64,000 bases of DNA from NCBI GenBank assembly GCA_964356335.1, contig CAYHHI010000012.1, forward strand, positions 1 through 64,000, written 5' to 3'. Both the position numbers and the translations under genes were made by a program. Shown here in pieces: positions 1 to 7,339 of the stretch (within the stretch, counting starts at the first letter, position 1; each line of letters starts with the position of its first letter). Below the pieces are notes generated by a model. That model did not search any database and had not been told where the DNA came from. It worked only from the letters and a program-made list of their open reading frames with translations. Origin of the DNA: CAYHHI01 sp964356335 (GTDB lineage Bacteria; Arandabacterota; Arandabacteria; Arandabacterales; Arandabacteraceae).

Positions 1-213
1 CAACTCTACCAAAATCTTGGCTTAACTACCTGTCCAAGAATCGGGGGGAACTTCACTATGCCTTCCTCCTGTATTCTCTGAATTACCTTGGCCTCGAGGG
101 CCCTTGCCTGCTTGGCCTCGCACCGACTGGAGCGATTAGGCAGCGATCATTCATTCTCCCTCGGTCTCGGGTTCGCCAGCCTCCTCGTCCTGCCCCTCGC
201 TCGGATTGGTAGC

Positions 214-435
214 ATCTGTCCACTCGATGATGAATTGCTGAATGCAGAGCTGTTCGATACGCTTTGGGAGGCACAAGTGGTTCTGGAGCAATGGCGGAGG
301 GAGTACAACGCGGTCAGGCCGCATAGCGCGCTCGGATATCGACCGCCGGCGCCGGAGACATGGACATGGCCTGTGAGGCGGACCCTGACCGGAGCGCTTC
401 ACCCTTATCAGGCTCTTGCGGAACTAGCAGGATGA
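214..435 (+). pseudogene. IS3-family transposase OrfB, C-terminal remnant
   Basis: The reading frame carries a typical C-terminus of an IS3/IS150-type DDE transposase (rve fold): DELLNAELFDTLWEA, then QWRREYNAVRPHSALGYRPP. These are the residues around the last catalytic glutamate and the conserved YN..RPHSALGY block. The frame is open upstream to about position 88, but residues before DDELLN do not resemble a transposase, so only about 70 residues of OrfB survive. No DDE aspartates and no partner orfA are adjacent. A likely IS terminal repeat follows. The element is dead here. The family call is secure; the exact IS is not. Confidence 0.8.
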
Positions 436-447
436 GTGGTATCACCG

Positions 448-461
448 TTGGGGGCAGGTCA
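448..461 (+). repeat. Probable right terminal repeat of the IS3-type remnant
   Basis: The sequence TTGGGGGCAGGTCA lies 12 bp after the stop of the OrfB remnant. Its complement begins TGACCTGCCCCC, which I recall as the terminal inverted repeat style of this IS3 group. No matching left end was found in the window, so the element is a one-ended fragment. The call rests on position and remembered consensus. Confidence 0.45.
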
Positions 462-550
462 ACTGTAGCAGGTCACCTGAAGGATCGTACAGCAGTTCCT
501 GTTGCGGCAGGTCTCTGGTAAAAGCGCACCCGGCTCTGCCCCATTATTAG

Positions 551-582
551 AAAAAGGGAACCCCCGGTTACTACCGGGGGTT
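551..582 (-). terminator. Rho-independent terminator of the GEVED secreted protein gene
   Basis: A perfect 9-bp stem (559-567 with 574-582, AACCCCCGG/CCGGGGGTT) with a 6-nt loop is followed on the minus strand by CCC and then a run of five T (551-555). It begins 32 bp after the stop codon of the minus-strand gene ending at 614. Confidence 0.85.
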
Positions 583-613
583 CGCCTCAAAGCCTTCGTT
601 GCCGCCTGGATGC

Positions 614-2794
614 CTACTTGAGAAGTGTCATCTTCTGTGTCAACTCGCGGTCGCACGTAACAAGCCGGTAGAAGTAGACACCGGTGGGCACATCGCGTCC
701 TGTCTGGTCGTGGCCGCTCCACGTAACCGAATGCATGCCTCCGGCCTGCGTCTCGCCAACAAGCCTTGCGACCAAGCGGCCTGTAACGTCGAATACCTCC
801 AACTTCACGTTGCCACCTGCTGCCGGTAGCATGTAGCTGATTGACGTTGACCCGGTAAACGGATTAGGCACATTCTGGAAGAGACCCGTCTCTTCTGGCT
901 GGGCATCCCTGGCAGGGACACCACTCGTTGGATCCATTCTGAGCCTGAATGCCAGGTCAATTGAATGCCCGTAATACTCGTGGCCCGGCGGATAGCGGAG
1001 TTCACGCCACGGCCCAGGGTAAGGCTCGATGCCCTGTCCCCAGACTGCATCGTCATTCCAGTGATATCCGGAGGTCTTCCAGCCGAATCTCGTATCGGGA
1101 TCGAGGGGTGCTGCCTGCACATCCAACCAGTAAACGATCGGATTCTGTTCCGTCCCCTCCTGGAAGAATGCCTCTGAGGGCGGAATACGGAACTTGTAAA
1201 GCCAGCAGGTCCAGTCGGCCGGGAATATGTAGCCGTCAGGCGGATCCATCCAGCCTTCAGTGCCGGTCTGCCAGACCTGGGAAACGAAGTCACTAGGCCC
1301 GAATCTGCGGGACCACAGTACCACCCCCGGCCTGCTGTAAGTCGGGCCTGCCGGAATATCAGCATGGATGCTCAGCGTGAAGATCACCGAGTCGGGGCCA
1401 CCAGCCGGGATAAGGTCATTGAACCATGATCCCCAGACATCGATGAAGGTAATCCGGCCGGGCTGGGTGCACAGGAAATCATCAGCCAGCAGGAATCCTT
1501 CGGTGTCATTTACATCGATTCCCAGCGGGGTGAGATCGGGCAGCTGCTCCCACTTGGGTGGCGGCTGCGCCTCCTCGATATAGACCTCGTAGTCCTCGAC
1601 CTCGCCATCCGTCGCGGCACCGGTAGGTGGCAGACCACCACTGCTACTTATCCGGAAGCGTGCAAAGGTCTGTCCTACTATGGCGCTGGCAGGGGTGGTG
1701 AAGGTGGTATTATAGAGCCCAGGTGCCAGCGGCCCAGTTACGTTGATCTGCTCACCCGCATCATTCCAGTCCTGATCCCCGTTGAAATCGAACCAGCTGT
1801 CCACACACCCGTTGGCACCACTGATCTCGAAAGTAAATGTGGACACCTGTCCCACGACAAGCACGGGGATCTGGACACCGTTCTCATCGTCGATGCCGTT
1901 GTTATCGTCGCCCAGAGCATTGGGATCAGGCTGACCATCAACCTCGGCATCGGGTGCATCGGTGGCTGGTCCCAGCCATGGGCCTCCGATGACGTGGTTG
2001 GCACCGCCGTTGAAGCTAAGGACGGGATATCCCGGTGCTGTTGGTGAATCGGGTGCGTCGCCCCAGTCCAAATTGCCCGAGGGCTCGCTTACGATCACGA
2101 ATGCCAGGTCAATTGACTGTGGGTAGTACGAGTGGCCTGGAGGGTAGCGAAGCTCGCTCCAAGGTCCCCCATAGGGCTCGGAGCCTGATCCCCAGACTGC
2201 ATCGTCGTTCCAGTGCATCTCCGACGTTTTCCATCCAAACGTGGCGCTCGGCACACCGGGCACGGCTTTCACATCTAACCAGTAGACCACTGGCCTGGTC
2301 GATGAACCCTGCTGGCAGAACGCCGCTGAGTCCGCAATGGGGAAATTGTACTGCCAGCACATGGTGTCTGCCGGGAACCGGTAGGTGTCTGGAGGATCCA
2401 TCCAGCCCTCGAGGCCCGTGTGCCAGAGCCTCACGGTGTACTGGCCTGGTAAGAAAGTCCTATACCAGAGAACTTCCCCGGGCATGCTGTAGCCAGTGGA
2501 ACTCAGCGAATCCGGAATGTCCGCATGTATGCTCAGTGTGAATCTCGCGCTGGTGGCCATCACATCATTGAGCCACGAGCCCCATATATGGATGCCCGTG
2601 ATCTTACCCATCTCAGTGCACCGGAAATCATCGGCCAGGATGAACTGACGGGATGCGTTAACGTCAATGCCCATGGGAGTGAGATCTGGCATCTGAACCC
2701 ACTTTGCAGGCATACCGGTATCCCAGTCAGCGAGCGCAGCCAGAGGCAATGCCATGACTGCGAGAAGACAAAGCACCAACATTCTCCTTACCAT
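614..2794 (-). CDS. Secreted duplicated-domain protein with GEVED domain and C-terminal sorting domain
   Basis: 726 residues. The N-terminus (MVRRMLVLCLLAVMALPLAALA) is a signal peptide. A domain of about 195 residues occurs twice, at about 29-233 and 410-612. Both copies share the order W.Q.PDLTP.GIDVN, ADDF.C, WMDPPD, FGWKTS.YHWNDDAVWG, ELRYPPGH.YY..SIDLAF. Between them (about 241-405) is a GEVED domain with an acidic, probably calcium-binding stretch (GDDNNGIDDENG) ending GEVEDYEVYIEE. The last 85 residues form a FlgD-like/type IX-style sorting domain starting NVPNPF. The start has a good RBS (AAGGAGGTTAGC). The protein is probably exported and surface-attached; its substrate is unknown. 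The repeated domain may be the family catalogued as DUF7901 (from memory). Confidence 0.85.
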   Translation of the reverse strand: MVRRMLVLCLLAVMALPLAALADWDTGMPAKWVQMPDLTPMGIDVNASRQFILADDFRCTEMGKITGIHIWGSWLNDVMATSARFTLSIHADIPDSLSSTGYSMPGEVLWYRTFLPGQYTVRLWHTGLEGWMDPPDTYRFPADTMCWQYNFPIADSAAFCQQGSSTRPVVYWLDVKAVPGVPSATFGWKTSEMHWNDDAVWGSGSEPYGGPWSELRYPPGHSYYPQSIDLAFVIVSEPSGNLDWGDAPDSPTAPGYPVLSFNGGANHVIGGPWLGPATDAPDAEVDGQPDPNALGDDNNGIDDENGVQIPVLVVGQVSTFTFEISGANGCVDSWFDFNGDQDWNDAGEQINVTGPLAPGLYNTTFTTPASAIVGQTFARFRISSSGGLPPTGAATDGEVEDYEVYIEEAQPPPKWEQLPDLTPLGIDVNDTEGFLLADDFLCTQPGRITFIDVWGSWFNDLIPAGGPDSVIFTLSIHADIPAGPTYSRPGVVLWSRRFGPSDFVSQVWQTGTEGWMDPPDGYIFPADWTCWLYKFRIPPSEAFFQEGTEQNPIVYWLDVQAAPLDPDTRFGWKTSGYHWNDDAVWGQGIEPYPGPWRELRYPPGHEYYGHSIDLAFRLRMDPTSGVPARDAQPEETGLFQNVPNPFTGSTSISYMLPAAGGNVKLEVFDVTGRLVARLVGETQAGGMHSVTWSGHDQTGRDVPTGVYFYRLVTCDRELTQKMTLLK

Positions 2795-3175
2795 GCTAAC
2801 CTCCTTCCCGATTCCGACGACAGAGGTGTCGTCATGCCCACTGCACGAGCGGCCATCCGTGAAACCGGCCGCTATTGGCCTATCGCAACTGCCGGATTAG
2901 TGAGCCTGAACTTGTATAGCAGTTGCCATAAGCATTCTACGACAACTTCAACAATCGTGCCGATAAGGTATTATGAAGACTCGTCAAAGAGCGTGAATCG
3001 CGCTCCTGCTCTCAAAGCGCCGTCATTGTACCAGCTTCGAGCGGACAAAGTCAACCGTTGATTTTGCGACGGTAGTGTATCAATTTGTGTGTAAAAGGTA
3101 TTGGGGGGGGGTGGCTATAAAGGCACATGGGTGTATCCTCCAGTTCAATGGGCAAGAAAGAAAGGAGGAACACCC
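2795..3175. other. Intergenic region with a minus-strand promoter and a G9 run
   Basis: No convincing gene lies in these 381 bp. Contents: the leader and promoter of the minus-strand secreted protein gene (see 3025-3054), a homopolymer of nine G at 3103-3111, and the RBS (AAAGGAGG, 3161-3168) of the plus-strand small ORF at 3176. Confidence 0.6.
3025..3054 (-). promoter_or_regulatory. Sigma70-type promoter for the GEVED secreted protein gene
   Basis: Read on the minus strand: TTGACT (3054-3049), an 18-bp spacer, then TACAAT (3030-3025). The -35 matches 5 of 6 and the -10 matches 5 of 6 consensus bases. Predicted transcription starts near 3018, giving a leader of about 220 nt to the ATG at 2794. 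Confidence 0.6.
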
Positions 3176-3298
3176 ATGCACACTCAACTTACGGGGCCCA
3201 GTGTACACGAGAAGATCAAGGAATTCTACAAGTTCTTTCCGGACAAGGTGGAGTGTTTGCCGTCAGATGAAAGTGGACTCGAGAGGGGAATAATCTAA
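3176..3298 (+). CDS. Small ORF, 40 residues, unknown
   Basis: The ORF begins MHTQLTGPSVHEKIKEFY and ends LERGII. The start is chosen from a near-consensus RBS (AAAGGAGG) 7 nt upstream of the ATG. The peptide is charged, has no signal sequence or membrane segment, and has one cysteine. It is followed by a 7-bp palindrome and another short ORF that looks like an IS3 orfA start, so it may be IS-associated or a truncated gene. I do not recognise the family. Confidence 0.45.
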   Translation: MHTQLTGPSVHEKIKEFYKFFPDKVECLPSDESGLERGII

Positions 3299-3309
3299 GT
3301 TGCACTTTG

Positions 3310-3326
3310 GAGGCCCATTGGGCCTC
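3310..3326. other. Perfect 7-bp hairpin between two small ORFs
   Basis: GAGGCCC (3310-3316), loop ATT, GGGCCTC (3320-3326). It sits just upstream of the RBS (AGGAGGGAG) of the orfA remnant at 3341. It lacks a T-run, so it is not a convincing terminator. In IS3 elements a structure near the left end can insulate transposase translation, which would fit, but this is inference. Confidence 0.4.
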
Positions 3327-3340
3327 AGGAGGGAGCAGCA

Positions 3341-3424
3341 ATGAGTACCCAGGAAAGTCGTAGTGCTGAGAGCGTAGTCAAAGAGATCCGCCGCAAGAGC
3401 GTTGACACGTGCTCGAAAGTATGA
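3341..3424 (+). pseudogene. IS3-family OrfA N-terminal remnant, 27 residues
   Basis: The ORF starts MSTQESRSAESVVKEIRRK and is then cut off by SVDTCSKV and a stop. The first 19 residues match, from memory, the start of IS3-group OrfA proteins that continue into a helix-turn-helix beginning RRKFSAEEKIRIVLEGLRG. That domain is absent here. It has an RBS (AGGAGGG) 7 nt upstream. Together with the OrfB fragment at 214-435 this suggests scattered pieces of one IS type. Confidence 0.5.
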
Positions 3425-3457
3425 TACTCGTGCGGTATCGGTGGTTGGGCTTTATAC

Positions 3458-3490
3458 GGCAGAGCAGCAGCCCAAAGGCTGTTATCTGGA
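3458..3490. repeat. 33-bp dispersed repeat, copy 1
   Basis: Thirty of 33 positions are identical to 9287-9319. The shared parts are GGCAGAGCAG and AAAGGCTGTTATCTGGA, with a variable block between. In this copy CAGCC and GGCTG can pair around a CAAA loop. It ends in GTTATCTG (3481-3488), the exact complement of CAGATAAC at 9995-10002. It could be half of an attC-like site, an IS end or a MITE fragment. Confidence 0.6.
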
Positions 3491-3597
3491 AACGGCGTGA
3501 GCAGTAGTTTAGGCAGGCTGACCTTGCCTGTCCGCTCAATGAGTCCATGAAGAGAGCGAGAAGCAGACACTCGATTATCTGAAGGGAGTTGGAAAGC

Positions 3598-3765
3598 ATG
3601 CGTCGTCGCGGTCCCATATTCACTGCAATTATGTTCGTTGTCTTCGCCGTCATGTTCTCAGTGGTCTTCTGGCCTGAGGTCTCCGTGGCGGCGAAGCTAG
3701 CGTTCTTCGTAGCAGGCATTGGCTGTGGTGCAAGCATCGCACGCTCGGTGCATCGCGGTTCATAG
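3598..3765 (+). CDS. Small two-helix membrane protein, unknown
   Basis: 55 residues, starting MRRRGPIFTAIMFVVF and ending IARSVHRGS. Two hydrophobic segments (about 8-24 and 33-48) are separated by a short WPEVSVAAK turn, and basic residues at both ends predict both termini inside the cell. An AGGGAG-type RBS lies about 13 nt upstream. It stands between a GTTATCTG site and an attC-like site (3847-3899), so it could be the gene of a cassette. I recognise no family. Confidence 0.5.
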   Translation: MRRRGPIFTAIMFVVFAVMFSVVFWPEVSVAAKLAFFVAGIGCGASIARSVHRGS

Positions 3766-3846
3766 GGAGAGTGGGCATAAGACATGCTTGGGCGGGAGCC
3801 AGACTATCTGCCTAAGAATCTTATTCAGCCGCCGATCGCCGGTGTC

Positions 3847-3899
3847 ACATAACCTGCAAGGGGGCCGCCTGCTCGCGGCTGATACGCGGTCCGTTAGGC
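3847..3899 (+). repeat. attC-like site (candidate integron recombination site)
   Basis: The left core is ACATAAC (3847-3853) and the right core is GTTAGGC (3893-3899). The right core fits the GTTRRRY consensus exactly; the left differs from RYYYAAC at one base. Between them GCCGC (3864-3868) and GCGGC (3875-3879) form a hairpin. The total of 53 bp is slightly below the usual range, and the inner L boxes pair poorly. It sits 28 bp upstream of a gene, as cassette sites do. No integrase is in the window. Confidence 0.35.
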
Positions 3900-3927
3900 G
3901 GCCAATCCGGTCACACTCGAGGAGCAG

Positions 3928-4260
3928 ATGACGCGCCAGATTGATGTCCATGGTCGGTCCGTTTTGGAAGCGATGCGCGCATTTGTGGCCTTCTACAACG
4001 ACTGTCTGAGGAGTGGGTACCGTGGGGGGATCGAGGTGATCCACGGGTACGGATCATCCGGTACTGGTGGCGTCATACTTCAAGAATTGCGCAACTACTT
4101 GGCAGCCAACGCAGGTAGGCTTGAGAGCTTCATTCAAGGGGAGTCCGTCGGGAACCTGGGTGTCACAATCGTCTATCCGAAGAGGATTCTGCCCCAGTGG
4201 CGAACTACACGCGACATACAGGCCAAAAGAGCGTCACCCAGCCGCCCGAGTGGGGGGTGA
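3928..4260 (+). CDS. Smr (small MutS-related) domain protein
   Basis: 110 residues. It opens IDVHGRSVLEAMRAFVAFYN, the first strand and helix of the Smr fold with its DxHG signature, and contains IEVIHGYGSSGTGGVILQEL, the conserved HGxGxGxG-type loop. The fold ends with VTIVYP, followed by a basic, proline-rich tail of about 28 residues. Stand-alone Smr proteins are nucleases or RNA/DNA-binding proteins; the partner here is unknown. It follows an attC-like site directly and may be a cassette gene. It is on the opposite strand from, and far from, mutS/mutL, so no functional link is implied. Confidence 0.8.
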   Translation: MTRQIDVHGRSVLEAMRAFVAFYNDCLRSGYRGGIEVIHGYGSSGTGGVILQELRNYLAANAGRLESFIQGESVGNLGVTIVYPKRILPQWRTTRDIQAKRASPSRPSGG

Positions 4261-4510
4261 AATGATCAGGACAAGGGGCGGCCCGTCACCGATTGTCCTT
4301 GCATTCTCACCCGGCGGGCTGATCGGATCGCCTGCCTCCCGACCCGGGCTGCGCCTGAAGCTGTTCGCGTGTGGGTGTGCCGCGGCGTCACGGCCCTTGC
4401 AGTGGCAAGTGCCGCGCCCTCACCCGCGTCTGCATCTCAAGCACCCGGCTCCTTGTTGACGACTTCGATCTGCCAGCGTACAATCACAGTCGTCGGGGAG
4501 ACAGAGTCTC

Positions 4511-5446
4511 ATGTCTGAGGATACCGAGAACATCGATTGGTCGACACCGTGCTGGAAGGAAATGCTGGTCTACCAGCGCAAGGCGATCTGGCACAAGGAT
4601 ACCCTGGACAGGATGGCCGCATGGCTGGGTTTCAAGCCCGGGATCACGCTGGCTGACGTAGGCTGCGGGCTAGGCTATCTGGGCTATACTTACTGGCCGT
4701 ACTTCGGTCAAGGGGGACGGTACTACGGCGTCGATGCATCGCCTGCGCTGATTCTGGATGCGGCGAATGCGGCAAAGGGCTGGGCAACAGGAGGCGAATT
4801 CCAGTTTGCCGCTGGCGACGCATACCGCCTCCCGCTTCCCGAGGGTCTCGCCGATGTCACGACGTGCCAGACCCTGCTGATCCACTTGGACGAACCGGAA
4901 CGAGCCTTGGCCGAGATGGTGCGCGTGACCAAACCGGGCGGCCTGATTGTGTGCCACGAGCCCGATAATGTCTCACGGAGAGTAGGGGGACTGTATTCCT
5001 CACTGCCCCAACTTGACATTGAAGATCATCTCCTGGTAGCGAAGGTATCCCTCATCTGCAACAAGGGACGGATAGCGTTGGGCCTGGGAGACAACAGTTT
5101 CGGTGGCAAAGTCCCCCATCTGATGAAGAGACTGGACCTCACCGATATCCAGATCCGGAACAATGACAAGGTTGCCTTCCTGGAACCGCCCTACGAGAAC
5201 CCTAACCAGGCAATCCTGCTCGAGAAGATCAAGAAGCAGTTCTTTGACACCGAGAGGCAAGAGGTCATGAGGAATCGGGAGAGGAAGGAGTTTCTTGCCA
5301 GAGGCGGCGACCTAAAGGAATACGAACGGTATCTGGAAATTGACAACAGAGCCCTGGCCGTGATGCGGCGACAGATCGCAGATGGAGAGTACTTCATGTG
5401 CACGGCACAGGACTTCTATGTGGTGAAGGGCACGAAGCCCGCATAG
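4511..5446 (+). CDS. SAM-dependent methyltransferase, class I
   Basis: 311 residues. A Rossmann methyltransferase core covers about 30-165: LADVGCGLGYLG is motif I, YYGVDASPALI follows, FQFAAGDAYRLPLPEGLADV is the adenine-binding acidic region, and GGLIVCHEP is the post-motif strand. The C-terminal 140 residues are charged and helical and match no substrate domain I know. It lies alone on the plus strand between the Smr gene and an integrase fossil. The substrate cannot be told from sequence. The ATG start follows a weak RBS (GGGGAGAC). Confidence 0.8.
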   Translation: MSEDTENIDWSTPCWKEMLVYQRKAIWHKDTLDRMAAWLGFKPGITLADVGCGLGYLGYTYWPYFGQGGRYYGVDASPALILDAANAAKGWATGGEFQFAAGDAYRLPLPEGLADVTTCQTLLIHLDEPERALAEMVRVTKPGGLIVCHEPDNVSRRVGGLYSSLPQLDIEDHLLVAKVSLICNKGRIALGLGDNSFGGKVPHLMKRLDLTDIQIRNNDKVAFLEPPYENPNQAILLEKIKKQFFDTERQEVMRNRERKEFLARGGDLKEYERYLEIDNRALAVMRRQIADGEYFMCTAQDFYVVKGTKPA

Positions 5447-5553
5447 CAGCCCCGATTATGCGAAAACGGCCCTATACGGGCGACCGCCCGAGATAGGACC
5501 TCTGGCTACGGCCGAGCCGCGCTCCCATGGAAGACCCTTGAGTCTCAATAGGT

Positions 5554-5730
5554 TCAGGGGCTTCTTCTTTCTGCGATGATTCCTAGGAAGGCGATCTTGC
5601 CAACACTCTCAGGAACAACCATCTCATCGAAGCGCTCTCCACTATCTCCACCGGCCTCGGGTAACAGGCGTCTATAACGAGCAAGAACAGTTTGAATGGA
5701 GGCATGGCCCCATCTGATACCGAACGAGCT
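5554..5730 (-). pseudogene. Tyrosine recombinase / phage integrase C-terminal fossil
   Basis: An open frame on the minus strand reads WGHASIQTVLARYRRLLPEA followed by GERFDEMV. This is the end of a tyrosine recombinase: the catalytic His of GH-SIQ, then the nucleophile Tyr ten residues later (H-A-S-I-Q-T-V-L-A-R-Y), then the conserved LLPEA..AERFDEM tail. An in-frame stop lies just upstream and there is no arginine-containing N-terminal part, so only about 57 codons remain. It shows that an integrated element once occupied this spot. Confidence 0.65.
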
Positions 5731-5750
5731 TCAGATTCGCTCCGTGCGTG

Positions 5751-5861
5751 TCAGGGGGTTCTTTTCGCTTGCTTCGCCATCTTCCCCTTTGCTTTGTTCT
5801 CCTGTTCCTTTGTCCTCTGTTTCTGACCCTTGTCCTTAGCCTTCTTGCCTTTGTCTCCCAT
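5751..5861 (-). CDS. Lysine-rich 36-residue small protein
   Basis: MGDKGKKAKDKGQKQR opens the peptide and MAKQAKRTP closes it. About a third of residues are Lys, with no hydrophobic residue beyond two Met. The start has a strong RBS (AAAAGGAGGG, spacing about 5 nt). Very similar short MGD-K-K-KGQKQ peptides occur in many bacterial genomes, by my recollection, which favours a real gene. The composition suggests nucleic-acid or ribosome binding; this is inference. It lies immediately upstream of the recombinase fossil on the same strand. Confidence 0.6.
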   Translation of the reverse strand: MGDKGKKAKDKGQKQRTKEQENKAKGKMAKQAKRTP

Positions 5862-6227
5862 TGCGTCCCTCCTTTTCCCTTTGTCCCTCATTGTGCGTCG
5901 TCAAAAAGCCTGGACTCGCACGAGTTCGATTCTAATCTACCGTTTCTAACCTGGCAAGCTCTTCCTATCACGCCACCCATCCCGGGCTAGATCAGCGGGG
6001 TCCAGGTAGCAACCGTCACAGGACTGACAGTGGCAGGAAAGTGACGGATTCTGGAGAAAGGGATTCAGGGCGACCTCTGATGCCTATTGGGGATTCCCCT
6101 TCAAGAAGCCCCCGATTTTCCCAGGGTTTTTAGAACGAGGGCTTATTCCGAGGCAAGCTCAAACCGCCGACGAGTTGCAGTACAGGCGCACTCCTCACAA
6201 CCCAGTGTCCGTCGTCCTCAGCCAATT
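5862..6227. other. Intergenic, nothing recognised
   Basis: A stretch of 366 bp without a supported gene. Short frames here lack RBS and family resemblance. No tRNA, clear promoter or repeat was seen apart from the RBS of the lysine-rich ORF at its left end. Confidence 0.5.
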
Positions 6228-6260
6228 CGCATCGGGGTTAGGGCCCCTTTCCCCAATGCG
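6228..6260 (-). terminator. Hairpin downstream of the LTEEQ-repeat protein gene
   Basis: CGCATCGGGG (6228-6237) pairs with CCCCAATGCG (6251-6260) with one mismatch. It lies 20 bp past the stop of the minus-strand gene ending at 6280. There is no T-run after it, so it may be only a 3' stabilising hairpin. Confidence 0.3.
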
Positions 6261-6279
6261 ATGCCGCAAGCCAGAAGGG

Positions 6280-6789
6280 TTACCGGAACATGCTCTTAAT
6301 CGCCCCCCAGCTCCCGGACTGAGCCGATGATTTCCCCTCGAGTTGAGCTGGTGCACCACAACGCAAGCGACCAGGCGCCGCGATGCCGAAACTCTTAAGC
6401 ATCTGATGGACACTAGCACGGATCTCTTCTCTCGAAGCACCCTTCTGCTCCATCTGCTTCACCATGTCCTGCACGGCTGTCCGCTGCTCTTCGCTGAGCT
6501 GGCCAAAGTGTCCAGCCCTCCCATGGTCGCCGCTAGAACCCTCAGGCACATTGTAGCCGAAGGCTTCGAGCATCTGGCGGCGGGTAGCACGGAGATCCTC
6601 TCCTGAGGCACCGGCCTTTCTCATCTCGCCGAGCTTATCTCGGATTGCTGTCCTCTGTTCTTCCGTCAAGTTGCAACCAAACCGAGAATCTGCACGCTGC
6701 CGGTCACCCACTCCCGCATACGTAACGGACGTAGCAATCGCTGCGGCTACGATCACCACAGTCACAGCTACCACTAAGTGGATTCGCAT
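6280..6789 (-). CDS. Exported LTEEQ-repeat protein (Spy/zinc-resistance-like)
   Basis: 169 residues. The start is placed at MRIHLVVAVTVVIVAAAIA, where a strong RBS (AAGGAGGTGACAAGG) precedes the ATG; the frame is open further upstream. A signal peptide is followed by two copies of a helical hairpin of about 38 residues: LTEEQRTAIRDKLGEMRKAG...EDLRATRRQMLEAFG and LSEEQRTAVQDMVKQMEQKG...EEIRASVHQMLKSFG. Such LTxxQ helical repeats occur in periplasmic chaperones and metal-stress proteins (Spy, CpxP, ZraP). Its exact role is unknown. Confidence 0.65.
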   Translation of the reverse strand: MRIHLVVAVTVVIVAAAIATSVTYAGVGDRQRADSRFGCNLTEEQRTAIRDKLGEMRKAGASGEDLRATRRQMLEAFGYNVPEGSSGDHGRAGHFGQLSEEQRTAVQDMVKQMEQKGASREEIRASVHQMLKSFGIAAPGRLRCGAPAQLEGKSSAQSGSWGAIKSMFR

Positions 6790-7339
6790 CCTTGTCACCT
6801 CCTTTCCCCTCTTGGTGTCTTCACAAGGATTGGACAACAGGTCACCTGACTATATTCCCGATTTCGACCAAACAATCGCATCCATGCGCCATCCACGAAA
6901 GTGAGCTCGCATGGGGTCGATCATAGGCTCCACCCTCCAACCCTGCAAGTGCTTCCTATCATTTACTATTAGGCCATATGTCCGGTGAGTGGTTCTTGAT
7001 CACTTTCTCATCCTCTGCTCCCGAGACCTCTTTGAGCCTTTTTCGACTCTTTGACGCGGCCGGTCTTCGAATCGGCTTCACCAGAGTCTTTGGGAACGAC
7101 GATCTCACCCGCGGTTGAACCTGGGAATCCCCCCTCTTTGAGGACCATCATCACCGAACAATGGCGAGGTATCTGATTGACAATGCGAGCATGCGGTGGT
7201 ACCATCCTTGACATGCAGATTGTGAGGCCGCATGGCTCAGGGCTGTATCAGGCTTCATGCAAAGTAGTAGCTGGACTGATTCGAACTAGTCTTGTTTCGT
7301 TGCCCACGGACATTATGCCCAATCCAGAGGAGGGAAACC
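6790..7339. other. Intergenic, 550 bp, no supported gene
   Basis: It separates two divergently transcribed exported-protein genes. A 68-codon minus frame at 7008-7214 has no RBS and no family resemblance. A TTGACA at 7208-7213 has no good -10 partner at 16-18 bp. Only the RBS AGAGGAGGG (7326-7334) of the next gene is clear. Confidence 0.5.

Noticed and set aside
5748..5990. 80-codon plus-strand hydrophobic ORF
   Set aside because: It is the antisense of the lysine-rich gene, whose AAG/AAA codons read as Leu/Phe; it has no RBS.
7008..7214. 68-codon minus ORF
   Set aside because: No RBS, no family resemblance, atypical composition.
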